Part shown: one piece after another, positions 1 to 8,280 of the stretch | Layout of the letters: the number at the start of each line of letters is the position of its first letter | How positions within the stretch are numbered: the stretch's first letter is position 1 | Source of the DNA: JAFLCL01 sp039809495 | GTDB taxonomy: Bacteria > Myxococcota_A > Polyangia > Polyangiales > Sandaracinaceae | NCBI GenBank assembly: GCA_039809495.1 | Contig: JBDHVC010000014.1 | Location: 1 to 64,000, forward strand | DNA: 64,000 bases | Reading direction: 5' to 3' | Position numbers and translations under genes: made by a program | Notes under the pieces: generated by a model | Told to the model about the DNA's origin: nothing | Database searches by the model: none | What the model saw: the letters and a program-made list of their open reading frames with translations, nothing else

Positions 1-768
1 CAGGTCGAGGCCGCGGGGCGCCAGGCGCGCGCCGCGTCCGCGAGCGCGCGCGCGACCGCGGCGCAGCTCGAGGTCCTCGACACGAGCGGCGAGGCGGCGC
101 GACGCGAGGAGGCGCGGCTCGCCCAGATGGGCGAGTACGTCGCCCCGATGACCCGTGACCGCGCGAGCGACGCCGTGCGAACCGTCTCCTCGCAGGAGAG
201 CGCCGTCCGCGCGCAGGCGTCGGCCGCGCGCGCCCAGGCCTCGGCCGTCTCGGCGCAGCGCGACACCGCGGACGCGACGGCCGACGCGGCGAGCGAGCAG
301 ATCGAGGCGCTGCGCGCCCTGCGCGTCGTCAGCGCGCTCGCCGTCGCCGAGTGCGAGGTGCGCGCCCGCCGCGACGGAGTCGTCGAGACGCTCTACTTCG
401 ACGAGGGCGAGCTCGTCTCGCCGGGGACGCCGATCGTGCGCCTCGTCGACGCGCGCGAGGTCACCGTCACCTTCTACCTGCCCAACGCCGAGGTCGGCGT
501 CGTCACGCCCGGCGCGAGCGCGTTCGTCGTCGCGGACGCCTTCCCCGATCAGCGCTTCGAGGGGACCGTCCGCACGGTCGCGATGCAGGCGGCGTTCACG
601 CCGCGCACGGTGCAGACGCGCTCCGATCGCGATCGCCTCGTCTATCCCGTCGAGGTGGTGGTCGAGAACCCGGAGCTGCGCCTGCGCCCTGGCATGCCGG
701 CCGAGGTGACGATGGCCTCGACGACGAGCGCCCCCGGCGCTCGGCCGACGGAAGCGAGCGCGCGATGA
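1..768 (+). CDS. HlyD/YbhG-type periplasmic adaptor subunit of an ABC efflux pump (5' end outside window)
   Basis: The reading frame is open from base 1, so the signal anchor and first lipoyl half lie upstream. What remains is an Ala/Arg/Glu/Gln-rich coiled-coil hairpin (about the first 110 residues), then the second lipoyl half-motif around 'ARRDGVVE' and 'GELVSPGTPI', and a beta-barrel domain containing 'AFTPRTVQTRSDRDRLVYPV', a stretch typical of YbhG-like membrane-fusion proteins. Such adaptors bridge an inner-membrane ABC transporter to a TolC-like channel. The stop overlaps the next start (ATGA), and four transporter genes follow without gaps, so this is the adaptor of a tripartite pump. 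Substrate cannot be read from sequence. The family call is firm; the role in drug or small-molecule efflux is inferred from context. Confidence 0.88.
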   Translation, partial: QVEAAGRQARAASASARATAAQLEVLDTSGEAARREEARLAQMGEYVAPMTRDRASDAVRTVSSQESAVRAQASAARAQASAVSAQRDTADATADAASEQIEALRALRVVSALAVAECEVRARRDGVVETLYFDEGELVSPGTPIVRLVDAREVTVTFYLPNAEVGVVTPGASAFVVADAFPDQRFEGTVRTVAMQAAFTPRTVQTRSDRDRLVYPVEVVVENPELRLRPGMPAEVTMASTTSAPGARPTEASAR

Positions 769-1727
769 TCCCGCTCGTCATAACGGCGCTCGGGCGCGAC
801 TTCGGGGAGGGCGAGGCGCGTGTTCGCGCCGTCGGCGAGCTCGGGATCGAGGTGCCGCGCGGCGAGCTCTTCGGGCTGATCGGCCCGGACGGCGCGGGCA
901 AGACGACGCTGCTCCGCATGATGGCGGGCCTGCTCCGGCCGAGCCGGGGGAGCGTCCGCATCGAGGGCCTCGACCCCTTCGGGAAGGATGGTGAGCAGGT
1001 CCGCGAGATCCTCGGGCTCGTCCCGCAGGAGCAGAGCCTCTACGGCGACCTCTCCGTCGGTGAGAACCTCGACTTCTTCGCCGATCTCTATGGGATCACC
1101 GGCAAGGAGCGGCGCGCGCGCATCGAGCGGCTGCTCTCCATCACCCGCCTCGGCCCCTTCACGAGGCGCCCCGCCGGCAAGCTCTCGGGCGGGATGTACA
1201 AGAAGCTGGCCGTCGCGTGCGCGCTCTTGCACCAGCCAGCCGTGCTCCTGCTCGACGAGCCGACGAACGGCGTCGATCCGCCCTCGCGGCGCGAGCTCTG
1301 GGAGCTGCTCTACGAATTCGTCGACGAGGGGATGACCCTCGTCGTCACGACCCCCTACATGGACGAGGCGAGCCGCTGCCACCGCGTCGCCCTGATCGAT
1401 CGCGGCGAGATCATCGCCCTCGACGCGCCCGAGCGGCTCGTCGCCTCGCTCGACGCCGTCGTCCTCGAGCTCGTCGTCGAGGGCGAGGGGGCGCGCGAGC
1501 GCGCGAGCCTCGCCGTGGAGTCGAGCGCGCGCGTCGTCGCGAGCGCGCCCCTCGGCGCGAACCTCCGCGTCGTGGTCGAGCGAGCCGATCGCGCAGCGCT
1601 CGAGCGCGAGCTCGAGGGGCTCGGGGCGCTCGCCGAGGTCGCGCCCTCCTTCGAGGACCTCTTCCTCACGGCCATCGCGCGGCGCGCGCGGGAGCGGCGC
1701 GGGAGCGCTGGGGAGGTGTCCGCGTGA
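765..1727 (+). CDS. ABC transporter ATPase, YbhF N-terminal-half type, with degenerate H-loop
   Basis: 320 residues. Walker A is GPDGAGKTT (40-48), the signature is LSGGM (140-144) and Walker B is LLLDEP (161-166). The switch (H-loop) histidine is replaced by Pro197 in 'VVTTPYMDEA'. The start overlaps the adaptor stop by ATGA, and the stop overlaps the next ATPase by GTGA, implying tight translational coupling. In E. coli YbhF two ATPase halves are fused; here they are separate genes. The altered switch residue suggests that this subunit supplies a good signature to its partner but forms a weak catalytic site itself. Energises export through the two permeases downstream. Confidence 0.93.
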   Translation: MIPLVITALGRDFGEGEARVRAVGELGIEVPRGELFGLIGPDGAGKTTLLRMMAGLLRPSRGSVRIEGLDPFGKDGEQVREILGLVPQEQSLYGDLSVGENLDFFADLYGITGKERRARIERLLSITRLGPFTRRPAGKLSGGMYKKLAVACALLHQPAVLLLDEPTNGVDPPSRRELWELLYEFVDEGMTLVVTTPYMDEASRCHRVALIDRGEIIALDAPERLVASLDAVVLELVVEGEGARERASLAVESSARVVASAPLGANLRVVVERADRAALERELEGLGALAEVAPSFEDLFLTAIARRARERRGSAGEVSA

Positions 1728-2680
1728 GCGAGGAGACGATCGTCGTCGAGCGGCTCGGCCGCACCTTCGCGGGCTTCGTCGCCGTGCGCGACGTCTCGTT
1801 CCACGTCGAGAGGGGCGAGATCTTCGGCTACCTCGGCGCGAACGGCGCCGGGAAGTCGACGACGATCCGCATGCTGTCGGGGCTCCTCGAGCCCACGAGC
1901 GGCCGCGCCCAGGTCGCCGGGCACGACATCGCGACGGAGCCGGACGAGGTGAAGGCCTCGATCGGCTACATGTCGCAGAAATTCTCGCTCTATCTCGATC
2001 TCCGCGTGCGCGAGAACCTCGAATTCTTCGGCGGCATCTACGGGACATGGGGGCGCGAGCTCGAGCGTCGCGTCGACGCGACGCTCGAGTCGATCGGCAT
2101 GCGCGAGCTCGCCGAGACGCCGACGAGCGCCCTACCCGGTGGCCTGAGGCAGCGGCTCGCGCTCGGCTCGGCGCTCCTGCACCGCCCGGCGATCGTCTTC
2201 CTCGACGAGCCGACGGCGGGCGTCGATCCCGCGTCGCGCCGCGACTTCTGGCGGCTCATCCGCGGCGTCGCCGCGGGCGGCACGACCGTCTTCGTCACCA
2301 CGCACTACATGGACGAGGCCGAGTACTGCGCGCGCATCGGCCTCATGGTCGCCGGGAGCCTCGTCGCGCTCGACACGCCGCGCGCGCTCAAGGCGGCGTG
2401 GGTGCCTGGGCGCATCTTGCGCGTGGAGGGCGCGGGCCTCTTGCGCTCCCTCGCCGCGATCCGCGAGACGAGCGGCGTGCTCGAGGCGCAGTCGTTCGGC
2501 AACGGCGTCCACGTCCGCTTCGATCCCGCCCACGTGGACGACGCCGCGATGCTCGCCGCGCTCGGGCGGATCGAGGGCGTCCACATCGCGAGCAGCGCGC
2601 CGGTCGAGGCGAGCCTCGAGGACGTCTTCCTCGCGGCGGCCGATCGCGACGCCGAGGACGCCGTCAGGAGGGTCTCGTGA
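1724..2680 (+). CDS. ABC transporter ATPase, YbhF C-terminal-half type, with degenerate signature
   Basis: 318 residues with a GTG start overlapping the previous stop. Walker A is GANGAGKST (38-46), Walker B is VFLDEP and the switch His194 is present in 'FVTTHYMDEA'. The ABC signature reads LPGGL (137-141) instead of LSGG. It is therefore complementary to the preceding ATPase, which has a good signature but no switch His. Together they would form a heterodimer with one consensus and one degenerate ATP site. The C-terminal 80 residues form the usual DrrA/YbhF-like regulatory extension. The stop overlaps the first permease start (GTGA). Confidence 0.93.
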   Translation: MSEETIVVERLGRTFAGFVAVRDVSFHVERGEIFGYLGANGAGKSTTIRMLSGLLEPTSGRAQVAGHDIATEPDEVKASIGYMSQKFSLYLDLRVRENLEFFGGIYGTWGRELERRVDATLESIGMRELAETPTSALPGGLRQRLALGSALLHRPAIVFLDEPTAGVDPASRRDFWRLIRGVAAGGTTVFVTTHYMDEAEYCARIGLMVAGSLVALDTPRALKAAWVPGRILRVEGAGLLRSLAAIRETSGVLEAQSFGNGVHVRFDPAHVDDAAMLAALGRIEGVHIASSAPVEASLEDVFLAAADRDAEDAVRRVS

Positions 2681-3873
2681 GCTCCGCCGCGGCGCAGCGC
2701 GCCGAGCGCTCACCGCGCGCGGATCGTCGCGCGGCGAGGCGCGCGCGCACGTCGTCGCTCAGGCGCATCGGCGCCATCGCGCGCAAGGAGTGGCTCCACA
2801 TCGCGCGCGATCCGCGCTCGCTCTACCTCGGCCTCGGGATGCCGCTCGTCCTGCTCCTGCTCTTCGGCTTCGGCGTGCGCTTCGACACCGATCACCTCCC
2901 GATCGTCCTCGTCGACGAGGACGAGAGCGCGACGTCGCGCGAGCTCGCGCGCCGCACGTTCGCGTCGGACGAGCTCGTCGTCCGAGGCAGGGCGCGCTCG
3001 GGCGAGGAGGCCACGGCGATCTTCGGGCGGCACGAGGCCCGCGCGCTCTTCATCCTCCCGCGCGGGCTCGAGGAGCGCGTCGGCCGAGGCGAGCCCGCGG
3101 AGGCGCAGCTCCTCGTCGACGGGGTCGAGACGCTCACCGCGACCCAGGTCAAGGGGCAGGCGGAGGCGGCCTTCGGGGTGGCCGCGCTCTCGATGTATAC
3201 CGACGCGTCGGGGGCCCGCGCGAGCGCGCCGACCGAGGTCGCGCTCTCGACCTGGTTCAACCCGCGCGAGCGCTCCGAACTCTACCTCGTCCCGGGCCTC
3301 GCGGCCTACATCCTCGCGATCGTCGCCGTGCTCCTCACGTCCCTCTCCGTCTCGAGGGAGTGGGAGCGCAGCTCAATCCAGCAGCTCTTCGTCACCCCGG
3401 TCCGCACCCGCGAGATCCTCGTCGGCAAGCTCGTCCCCTACTTCGCGCTCGGCGCGATCGCCGAGATGATGATCTTCACGGTCGGCGCGTGGATCTTCGA
3501 CGTCCCTCTGCGCGGCGATCCGCTCACGCTCGCGGCCGCGTCGTTCCTCTTTCTCCTCGGGATGCTCGGCCAGGGGATGCTCATCTCGGTCGTCTCGAAG
3601 AGCCAGATGGTCGCGACGCAGGTCGGGACGATGACCTCGCTCCTGCCCTCGATGCTGCTCTCGGGCTTCTTGTTCCCGATCGAGAACATGCCGGTGCCCC
3701 TCCAGCTCCTCTCGAACGCCGTCCCCGCGCGCTACTTCATCCACGCCCTGCGCGGCGTGCTCCTTCGGGGCAACGGCTTCCTCGAGGTGGGCACGGACCT
3801 CGCGATGCTCGCGGCGTTCGCCGTGCTGATGCTCGCGCTCGGCGTGCGCTCGTTCCAGCGGGAGCTCGCGTGA
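2677..3873 (+). CDS. ABC-2 type permease, YbhS/YbhR-like
   Basis: 398 residues, GTG start overlapping the upstream stop by GTGA. A basic cytoplasmic N-terminus (about 35 residues) leads into 'RIGAIARKEWLHIARDPRSL', the classic start of ABC-2 permeases, then one TM helix, a large periplasmic loop (about residues 70-210) and five further TM segments. 'VTPVRTREILVGKLVPY' and 'LLSGFLFPIENMP' are hallmark ABC-2 motifs. The large loop is expected to contact the adaptor. It pairs with the next gene as the second half of a heterodimeric channel. Confidence 0.92.
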   Translation: MSSAAAQRAERSPRADRRAARRARTSSLRRIGAIARKEWLHIARDPRSLYLGLGMPLVLLLLFGFGVRFDTDHLPIVLVDEDESATSRELARRTFASDELVVRGRARSGEEATAIFGRHEARALFILPRGLEERVGRGEPAEAQLLVDGVETLTATQVKGQAEAAFGVAALSMYTDASGARASAPTEVALSTWFNPRERSELYLVPGLAAYILAIVAVLLTSLSVSREWERSSIQQLFVTPVRTREILVGKLVPYFALGAIAEMMIFTVGAWIFDVPLRGDPLTLAAASFLFLLGMLGQGMLISVVSKSQMVATQVGTMTSLLPSMLLSGFLFPIENMPVPLQLLSNAVPARYFIHALRGVLLRGNGFLEVGTDLAMLAAFAVLMLALGVRSFQRELA

Positions 3874-5195
3874 TGGCGAGCCCGAGCCCCGAGCCCACGA
3901 CGCCCGCGGCGCCCCCGAGGCCCCGCCGAGGCTGGGTCGCGCGGCACCTCGCGCCCCTCTTCTCGGTCGCCCGCAAGGAGACGCTCCAGGCCCTGCGCGA
4001 CCGGCGCGTCCTCGCGCTGCTCGCGATCTCCCCCGTCATGCAGCTCCTCGTGCTCGGCAACGCCGCGAACCTCGAGGTCGATCGCGTCCCCACGGTGATC
4101 GTCGATCTCGACGACACGACCGACTCCCGCGCCGCGCTGGCCGGGCTCGTCGCCGACGACACGCTCCGAGAGACGGCGAGGGCGCGCTCGGCCGAGGAGG
4201 CGACGGCGCTCCTCGTCGATGGCCGCGCGTCGGTCGCGATCGTCGTGCCCGACGGCTTCGGGCGCGCGCTCGGGCGAGGCCAGGCCGCCACGCCGGCGCG
4301 CGTCCAGGTGCTCGTCGACGGCACCGATCCGAACCGGAGCACCATCGCCGGCCGCGCGGCGCTCCAGTACTTCTCCGCGCTCTCCGCGTCCGTCGTCCGC
4401 GCGCGCGTGAGCACGCTGCGCGGGGCGATGGCCTCGCTCCCGGGGCACGCGACGGATCTCGGCCTGGTCACGGCGGGGCTGCTCGCCGCCGCGAGCGCCC
4501 CCGCCGCCGCGACGACGAGCGCCTCGATCACGAGCGTCGGCGTCCCCCCACCCACGCTCTCCCTCGCGCCGCGCGTCCTCTACAACCCGGGCTTTCGCAC
4601 GGTCTACGACATGGTGCCCGGCATCATGACGATGCTCTTATTGATCGTCACGACGATCGTCACCTCGATGGGCCTCGCGCGCGAGCGCGAGGTCGGCACG
4701 CTCGAGCAGGTGCTCGTCACCCCGATCCGACCGTGGGCGCTCCTGCTCGGCAAGATGCTCCCCTTCGCGGTGATCGGCCTCTTCGATCTCCTGCTCGCGC
4801 TCGTCGTCGCGACCTACGTCTTCGACGTCCCGATCCGGGGCTCGATCCCGCTCCTCTTCGCCGTCACGATCGTGTTCCTGATGACGACGCTCGGGCTCGG
4901 GCTGCTCCTCTCGACGATCAGCCAGACCCAGCAGCAGGCCTACCTCGCCGGGATCTTCGTGATGATGCCCGCGATCCTCCTGAGCGGGATCATGACCCCG
5001 ATCGAGAGCATGCCCTTCTGGCTCGAGCCCTTCACGTACGTGAACCCGCTCCGCTGGTTCTCGGAGATCGTGCGGGGCGTCATGATCCGCGGGGTCGGGC
5101 TCGACGCGATCCTGCGCCCGCTCGGCATGCTCGCGCTTTCGGGCCTCATCCTCGCGACGATCGCCGCGCGCCGGTTTCGTAAGACCGTCGCCTGA
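3873..5195 (+). CDS. ABC-2 type permease, YbhR-like, last gene of the efflux operon
   Basis: 440 residues; the start overlaps the previous stop by one base (TGATG). A Pro-rich N-terminus precedes 'LFSVARKETLQALRDRRVLA' and TM1, followed by a periplasmic loop of about 190 residues, longer than in the neighbouring permease and containing an Ala/Thr-rich insertion, then five TM segments with 'VTPIRPWALLLGKMLPF' and 'LLSGIMTPIESMPF'. A rare TTA leucine codon lies at 4638-4640 in the second TM, the only in-frame TTA I noticed in the window. A strong hairpin follows the stop directly. Confidence 0.92.
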   Translation: MASPSPEPTTPAAPPRPRRGWVARHLAPLFSVARKETLQALRDRRVLALLAISPVMQLLVLGNAANLEVDRVPTVIVDLDDTTDSRAALAGLVADDTLRETARARSAEEATALLVDGRASVAIVVPDGFGRALGRGQAATPARVQVLVDGTDPNRSTIAGRAALQYFSALSASVVRARVSTLRGAMASLPGHATDLGLVTAGLLAAASAPAAATTSASITSVGVPPPTLSLAPRVLYNPGFRTVYDMVPGIMTMLLLIVTTIVTSMGLAREREVGTLEQVLVTPIRPWALLLGKMLPFAVIGLFDLLLALVVATYVFDVPIRGSIPLLFAVTIVFLMTTLGLGLLLSTISQTQQQAYLAGIFVMMPAILLSGIMTPIESMPFWLEPFTYVNPLRWFSEIVRGVMIRGVGLDAILRPLGMLALSGLILATIAARRFRKTVA

Positions 5196-5235
5196 CGGCG
5201 CGCCTCGGCGCGAGCCGTCGAGCCGAGGCGCGCCG
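5196..5235 (+). terminator. GC-rich hairpin ending the efflux operon
   Basis: Perfect 14-bp inverted repeat: CGGCGCGCCTCGGC at 5196-5209 pairs with 5222-5235 around a 12-nt loop. It begins on the base after the last permease stop. There is no U-tract after it. Position and stem strength support transcription termination or 3'-end protection. Confidence 0.7.
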
Positions 5236-5372
5236 CGCTCATGCCGAGAGGCCGTGGCGACTCGCGTCGCCAGGGGCTCGGCCGCTGGCTGCTCGAGGCG
5301 CCACCCGGTCGCGCGCGGTTCGCGCCGAATTCGGGGGGATCTGCTGGCACGCGGCTGGCAACCGACGCTCGC

Positions 5373-7469
5373 ATGACGTCACGCTACGCCTCGCTCCTCC
5401 CGCTCGGCCTGCTCCTCGCCTCGCTCACCGGCTGCGTCGGCGAGGCGCCGACGGACTTCGACGCGATCGCCGAGGAGACGGGCCTCGATCAGCCCGCCGA
5501 GGCGATCCCCGCCGAGGGCAAGGCGGACGGCGTCGAGGAGCTCGGGCCGAGCGTCGGCAACGGCGCGGCGACCGAGGTGTGGGCCGTCCGCAACCAGTGG
5601 ACCGACACCGACACGGCCGAGGCGCGGCTCGCGGGGATCGCGTGGCCGGCGAACAGCGGGCTCGACTGGGAGGCGAAATTCGAGCGCTGGGTCGGCTCGC
5701 TCGAGGTGATCCCGCGCTCGAGCTATGGGCAGTCCGTCCGTATCCGGACGCCCTACGGCGCGCGCTCGCTCGACGCCCCGACGCTCGAGTGCGCGGAGTT
5801 CGGCATGTTCCTCCGCGTGACGTTCGCGTCGTGGTACGGGCTCCCGTTCTTCCTCTCGGGCTGGGACGCGACGGGGCGCCAGGCGATGTTCGCCGGGCAC
5901 TTCGGGTTCGTGAACCGGCGCGGCCAGACGATCGCGCGCTTCCCCGCGTTCCGCACCGCGTACGCCGACTACAGCGCGCGCTGGCGCGAGGGCCAGGCGT
6001 GGCCGAGCGACGCGCGGCTGCGCGGCCTGCGCCTCGGGGCCGACGATCGCGTCGCGTTCCTCTCGAGCGAGGGCGCGGAGCGCGGCGCGGGCGCGTACTT
6101 CGACGAGCTCTTCCTCAACAAGCGCGTCGGCTACTTCATGCGGCTCCTGCTCCTCTACTTCGGGAGCGTGAACCTCGCGGACGGCGCGAACCTCTACCAC
6201 GCGACGCCCGAGTCGCTCCGCGGCGGCGATCTCCTGCTCCACCGCTGGCAGCGCCGCGGCATCGGCCACGTCCTGCCGATCCTGCGCCGCACGGACGTCG
6301 GCGCCGGCCACTTCGAGGTGGGCCTCGCCTCGGGCTCGATGCCGCGCCGGCAGCCGCTCTGGGAGGAGGGCGCGAGCGCGCGCGGCGAGTTCCTCTCGGA
6401 GGACGCGGGCGGCCCGGGCGCGAGCTGGGACGGCGACGCCTACGCGACGCTCGGCGGGGGCCTGCGCCGCTGGCGCACGGCGACGCTCTCGGGCGGCCGA
6501 TGGCGCAACGTGGTGCGCGCGAGCGATCGCGCGAGCTTCATCGACGACGCGGACACCGACCGGATCGCCGCGCGCGTCGAGCGCTTCGGCGAGCTGCTCG
6601 CCGAGGTGAGCCCCGAGGCGCGACGCGACGCGGCGCTCGAGCGGATCGCGAACGCGCGCGCCCACCTCGCCGACTACCCCGCGAGCTGCGCGGCGCGCAC
6701 CCGCCGCGAGGACGCCTTCGTGGACCTCTACGCCGTGATGGACACCTACTTCGGCGAGGATCGCGCCGAGGTCGACGCGCGCTACCGCACCCTCGAGGAT
6801 CGCGTCCTCGGCGAGCTCCTCTACGCGGAGGCGCGCACCTGCTGCTGGAACAGCTCGACCCGCGCGATGCACGACGTCGTCCTCGACTACGCCGAGGAGG
6901 AGCAGGCCGAGGCGAGCGCGCGCGGCGAGTGCGTCGAGCCCACGGTCTTTCGCGCCGAGGCGGAGGATCTGCGCGCGGGCGGCGACGGCTACGGGCGCTG
7001 GCGCGACTACGCGAGCCGGACCGGGCGCGCGGCCGCGTGGCGCCGCTGGAGCGAGGACGAGACCTGCAGCGGCAAGAGCTTCGTCGGTGACACGGAGACC
7101 GGGCGCGGCGCCGAGACGTCGATCTGCGACGCGACGACGCCCGCCTCGGGCGCCTGCGATCCGGAGGGCGGCGACGACGCGATCACCCAGGCGAGCGCGC
7201 TCCTCGCGGGCGCGTCGATCGAGGCGCGCATCTGCGCCGACGACGTCGACTTCTACCGCGTCGACGCGGGCTCGAGCACCGTCACGGTGATCGTCTCCTT
7301 CCGCCACACCGACGGCGACCTCGACGTCGAGGCCGTCACCGAAGGTGGGGCCGAGCTCGCGCGGAGCTGGAGCTCGAGCGACGAAGAGCGCGTGAGCGCG
7401 AGCGGCACCTTCTACGTGCGGGTCCACGGCTACGCGGGCGCGCAGAACACCTACACGATCCGTCGCTGA
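5373..7469 (+). CDS. Lipoprotein with NlpC/P60-like core and C-terminal PPC-like domain
   Basis: 698 residues. I start at the ATG giving a clean lipoprotein signal (hydrophobic stretch, lipobox LTGC, Cys21); an in-frame start at 5241 would add 44 residues that spoil it. A short acidic linker carries 'AEGKADG' (47-53). Cys140 in 'TLECAEFGMFLR' and His299 in 'IGHV', just after 'GGDLLLH', resemble the catalytic Cys/His layout of NlpC/P60 or related papain-like folds, but this is motif-level only. The last 100 residues ('DVDFYRVDAG', 'TFYVRVHGYAG') resemble a bacterial pre-peptidase C-terminal (PPC) beta-sandwich. Probably outer-membrane or periplasm-facing; a cell-wall or protein amidase role is possible but unproven. 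Monocistronic: a hairpin precedes it and a regulator follows on the same strand. Confidence 0.75.
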   Translation: MTSRYASLLPLGLLLASLTGCVGEAPTDFDAIAEETGLDQPAEAIPAEGKADGVEELGPSVGNGAATEVWAVRNQWTDTDTAEARLAGIAWPANSGLDWEAKFERWVGSLEVIPRSSYGQSVRIRTPYGARSLDAPTLECAEFGMFLRVTFASWYGLPFFLSGWDATGRQAMFAGHFGFVNRRGQTIARFPAFRTAYADYSARWREGQAWPSDARLRGLRLGADDRVAFLSSEGAERGAGAYFDELFLNKRVGYFMRLLLLYFGSVNLADGANLYHATPESLRGGDLLLHRWQRRGIGHVLPILRRTDVGAGHFEVGLASGSMPRRQPLWEEGASARGEFLSEDAGGPGASWDGDAYATLGGGLRRWRTATLSGGRWRNVVRASDRASFIDDADTDRIAARVERFGELLAEVSPEARRDAALERIANARAHLADYPASCAARTRREDAFVDLYAVMDTYFGEDRAEVDARYRTLEDRVLGELLYAEARTCCWNSSTRAMHDVVLDYAEEEQAEASARGECVEPTVFRAEAEDLRAGGDGYGRWRDYASRTGRAAAWRRWSEDETCSGKSFVGDTETGRGAETSICDATTPASGACDPEGGDDAITQASALLAGASIEARICADDVDFYRVDAGSSTVTVIVSFRHTDGDLDVEAVTEGGAELARSWSSSDEERVSASGTFYVRVHGYAGAQNTYTIRR

Positions 7470-7533
7470 GCTCGCGCGGGCACGCGGGGTCGGCGCGCCG
7501 GCTCGAATTGCGTGTCATCGCGGGTGAGCGGTG

Positions 7534-7539
7534 TATGCT
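7534..7539 (+). promoter_or_regulatory. -10-like hexamer close to the CRP-family gene start
   Basis: TATGCT lies 9 nt before the ATG at 7549. No Shine-Dalgarno is visible. Same layout as several other transcription-unit heads in this window. No convincing -35 at normal spacing. Confidence 0.4.
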
Positions 7540-7548
7540 GGCCACGCC

Positions 7549-8262
7549 ATGGCGATCGCCCCTCGTTCGAACGAAGAGCTCCTTCGCGACGTCCCGGTGC
7601 TCGGGCAGCTCGCATCGGCGGATCTCCGCCTGCTCGGTGAGGCCGCCGAGCTCCGCAAGGTCGCGCGCGCCGTCCCGCTCTTCGGCGAGGGCCAGAGCGC
7701 CGAGGGCCTCTTCATCGTCCGCACGGGCGAGGTGAAGCTCACCAAGAGCGGCCGCGACGGCCGCGAGCAGATCGTCTACCTCGCGCGCCCGGGCCAGCCC
7801 ATCGTCGAGGGCATCCGCTTCGACGGCGGCTCCTACCCGGCGAGCGCGATCGCGATGCGCACCGCCTCGGCGCTCCTCATCTCGAACGAGGCGCTGGCCG
7901 CGATCGGCGAGAAGCGCCCGGCCGTGTTCCGCACGATGATCGACCTGCGCGCGCGCCGCACCGACAAGGTGATGAAGCTCGTCTCGGATCTCTCGCTCCG
8001 CACGGTGCCGGCGCGGCTCGCCTCGTTCCTCTGCACGCTGGCCGTGCAGCGCGAGCGGCGCGGCGAGGACCACCGCCACCTCGTGCGCGACCTGACGACC
8101 GAGACGGTCGCGGGGCGCCTCGGCACGGTGCGCGAGGAGATCTCGCGAGGGCTCGCCTTCCTCGAGCGCGAGGGCGCGCTGAAGGTGACGCCCGAGCTCA
8201 TCGAGATCGTCGATCCGCAGCGCCTCGAGGCGATCGCGTTCGGGCGCGCGAAGAAGCCCTGA
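7549..8262 (+). CDS. CRP/FNR-family transcriptional regulator
   Basis: 237 residues. The N-terminal cNMP-binding-like beta-roll covers about residues 10-125 and the C-terminal winged helix about 150-225 ('LTTETVAGRLGTVREEISRGLAFLEREGAL' region, a typical HTH_CRP). The usual phosphate-binding-cassette Gly-Glu and Arg-Ser residues are not evident around 'PIVEGIRFDGGSYPAS', and there is no N-terminal Cys cluster. It is therefore unlikely to be a classic cAMP or Fe-S sensor; the ligand is unknown. GTG at 7531 would add six residues but overlaps the -10-like hexamer, so ATG 7549 is preferred. It converges with the TPR gene 18 nt downstream. Confidence 0.88.
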   Translation: MAIAPRSNEELLRDVPVLGQLASADLRLLGEAAELRKVARAVPLFGEGQSAEGLFIVRTGEVKLTKSGRDGREQIVYLARPGQPIVEGIRFDGGSYPASAIAMRTASALLISNEALAAIGEKRPAVFRTMIDLRARRTDKVMKLVSDLSLRTVPARLASFLCTLAVQRERRGEDHRHLVRDLTTETVAGRLGTVREEISRGLAFLEREGALKVTPELIEIVDPQRLEAIAFGRAKKP

Positions 8263-8280
8263 AGGCGGCGCCTCGTCGCG

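Noticed and set aside
5241..5372. Longer N-terminus for the NlpC-like lipoprotein
   Set aside because: Would add 44 Arg/Gly-rich residues in front of a good lipoprotein signal and begin just after the operon terminator.
5379..7427. 682-codon open frame on the minus strand opposite the NlpC-like lipoprotein
   Set aside because: The plus strand has a lipoprotein signal and Cys/His motifs; the minus translation is Ala/Arg/Glu low-complexity.
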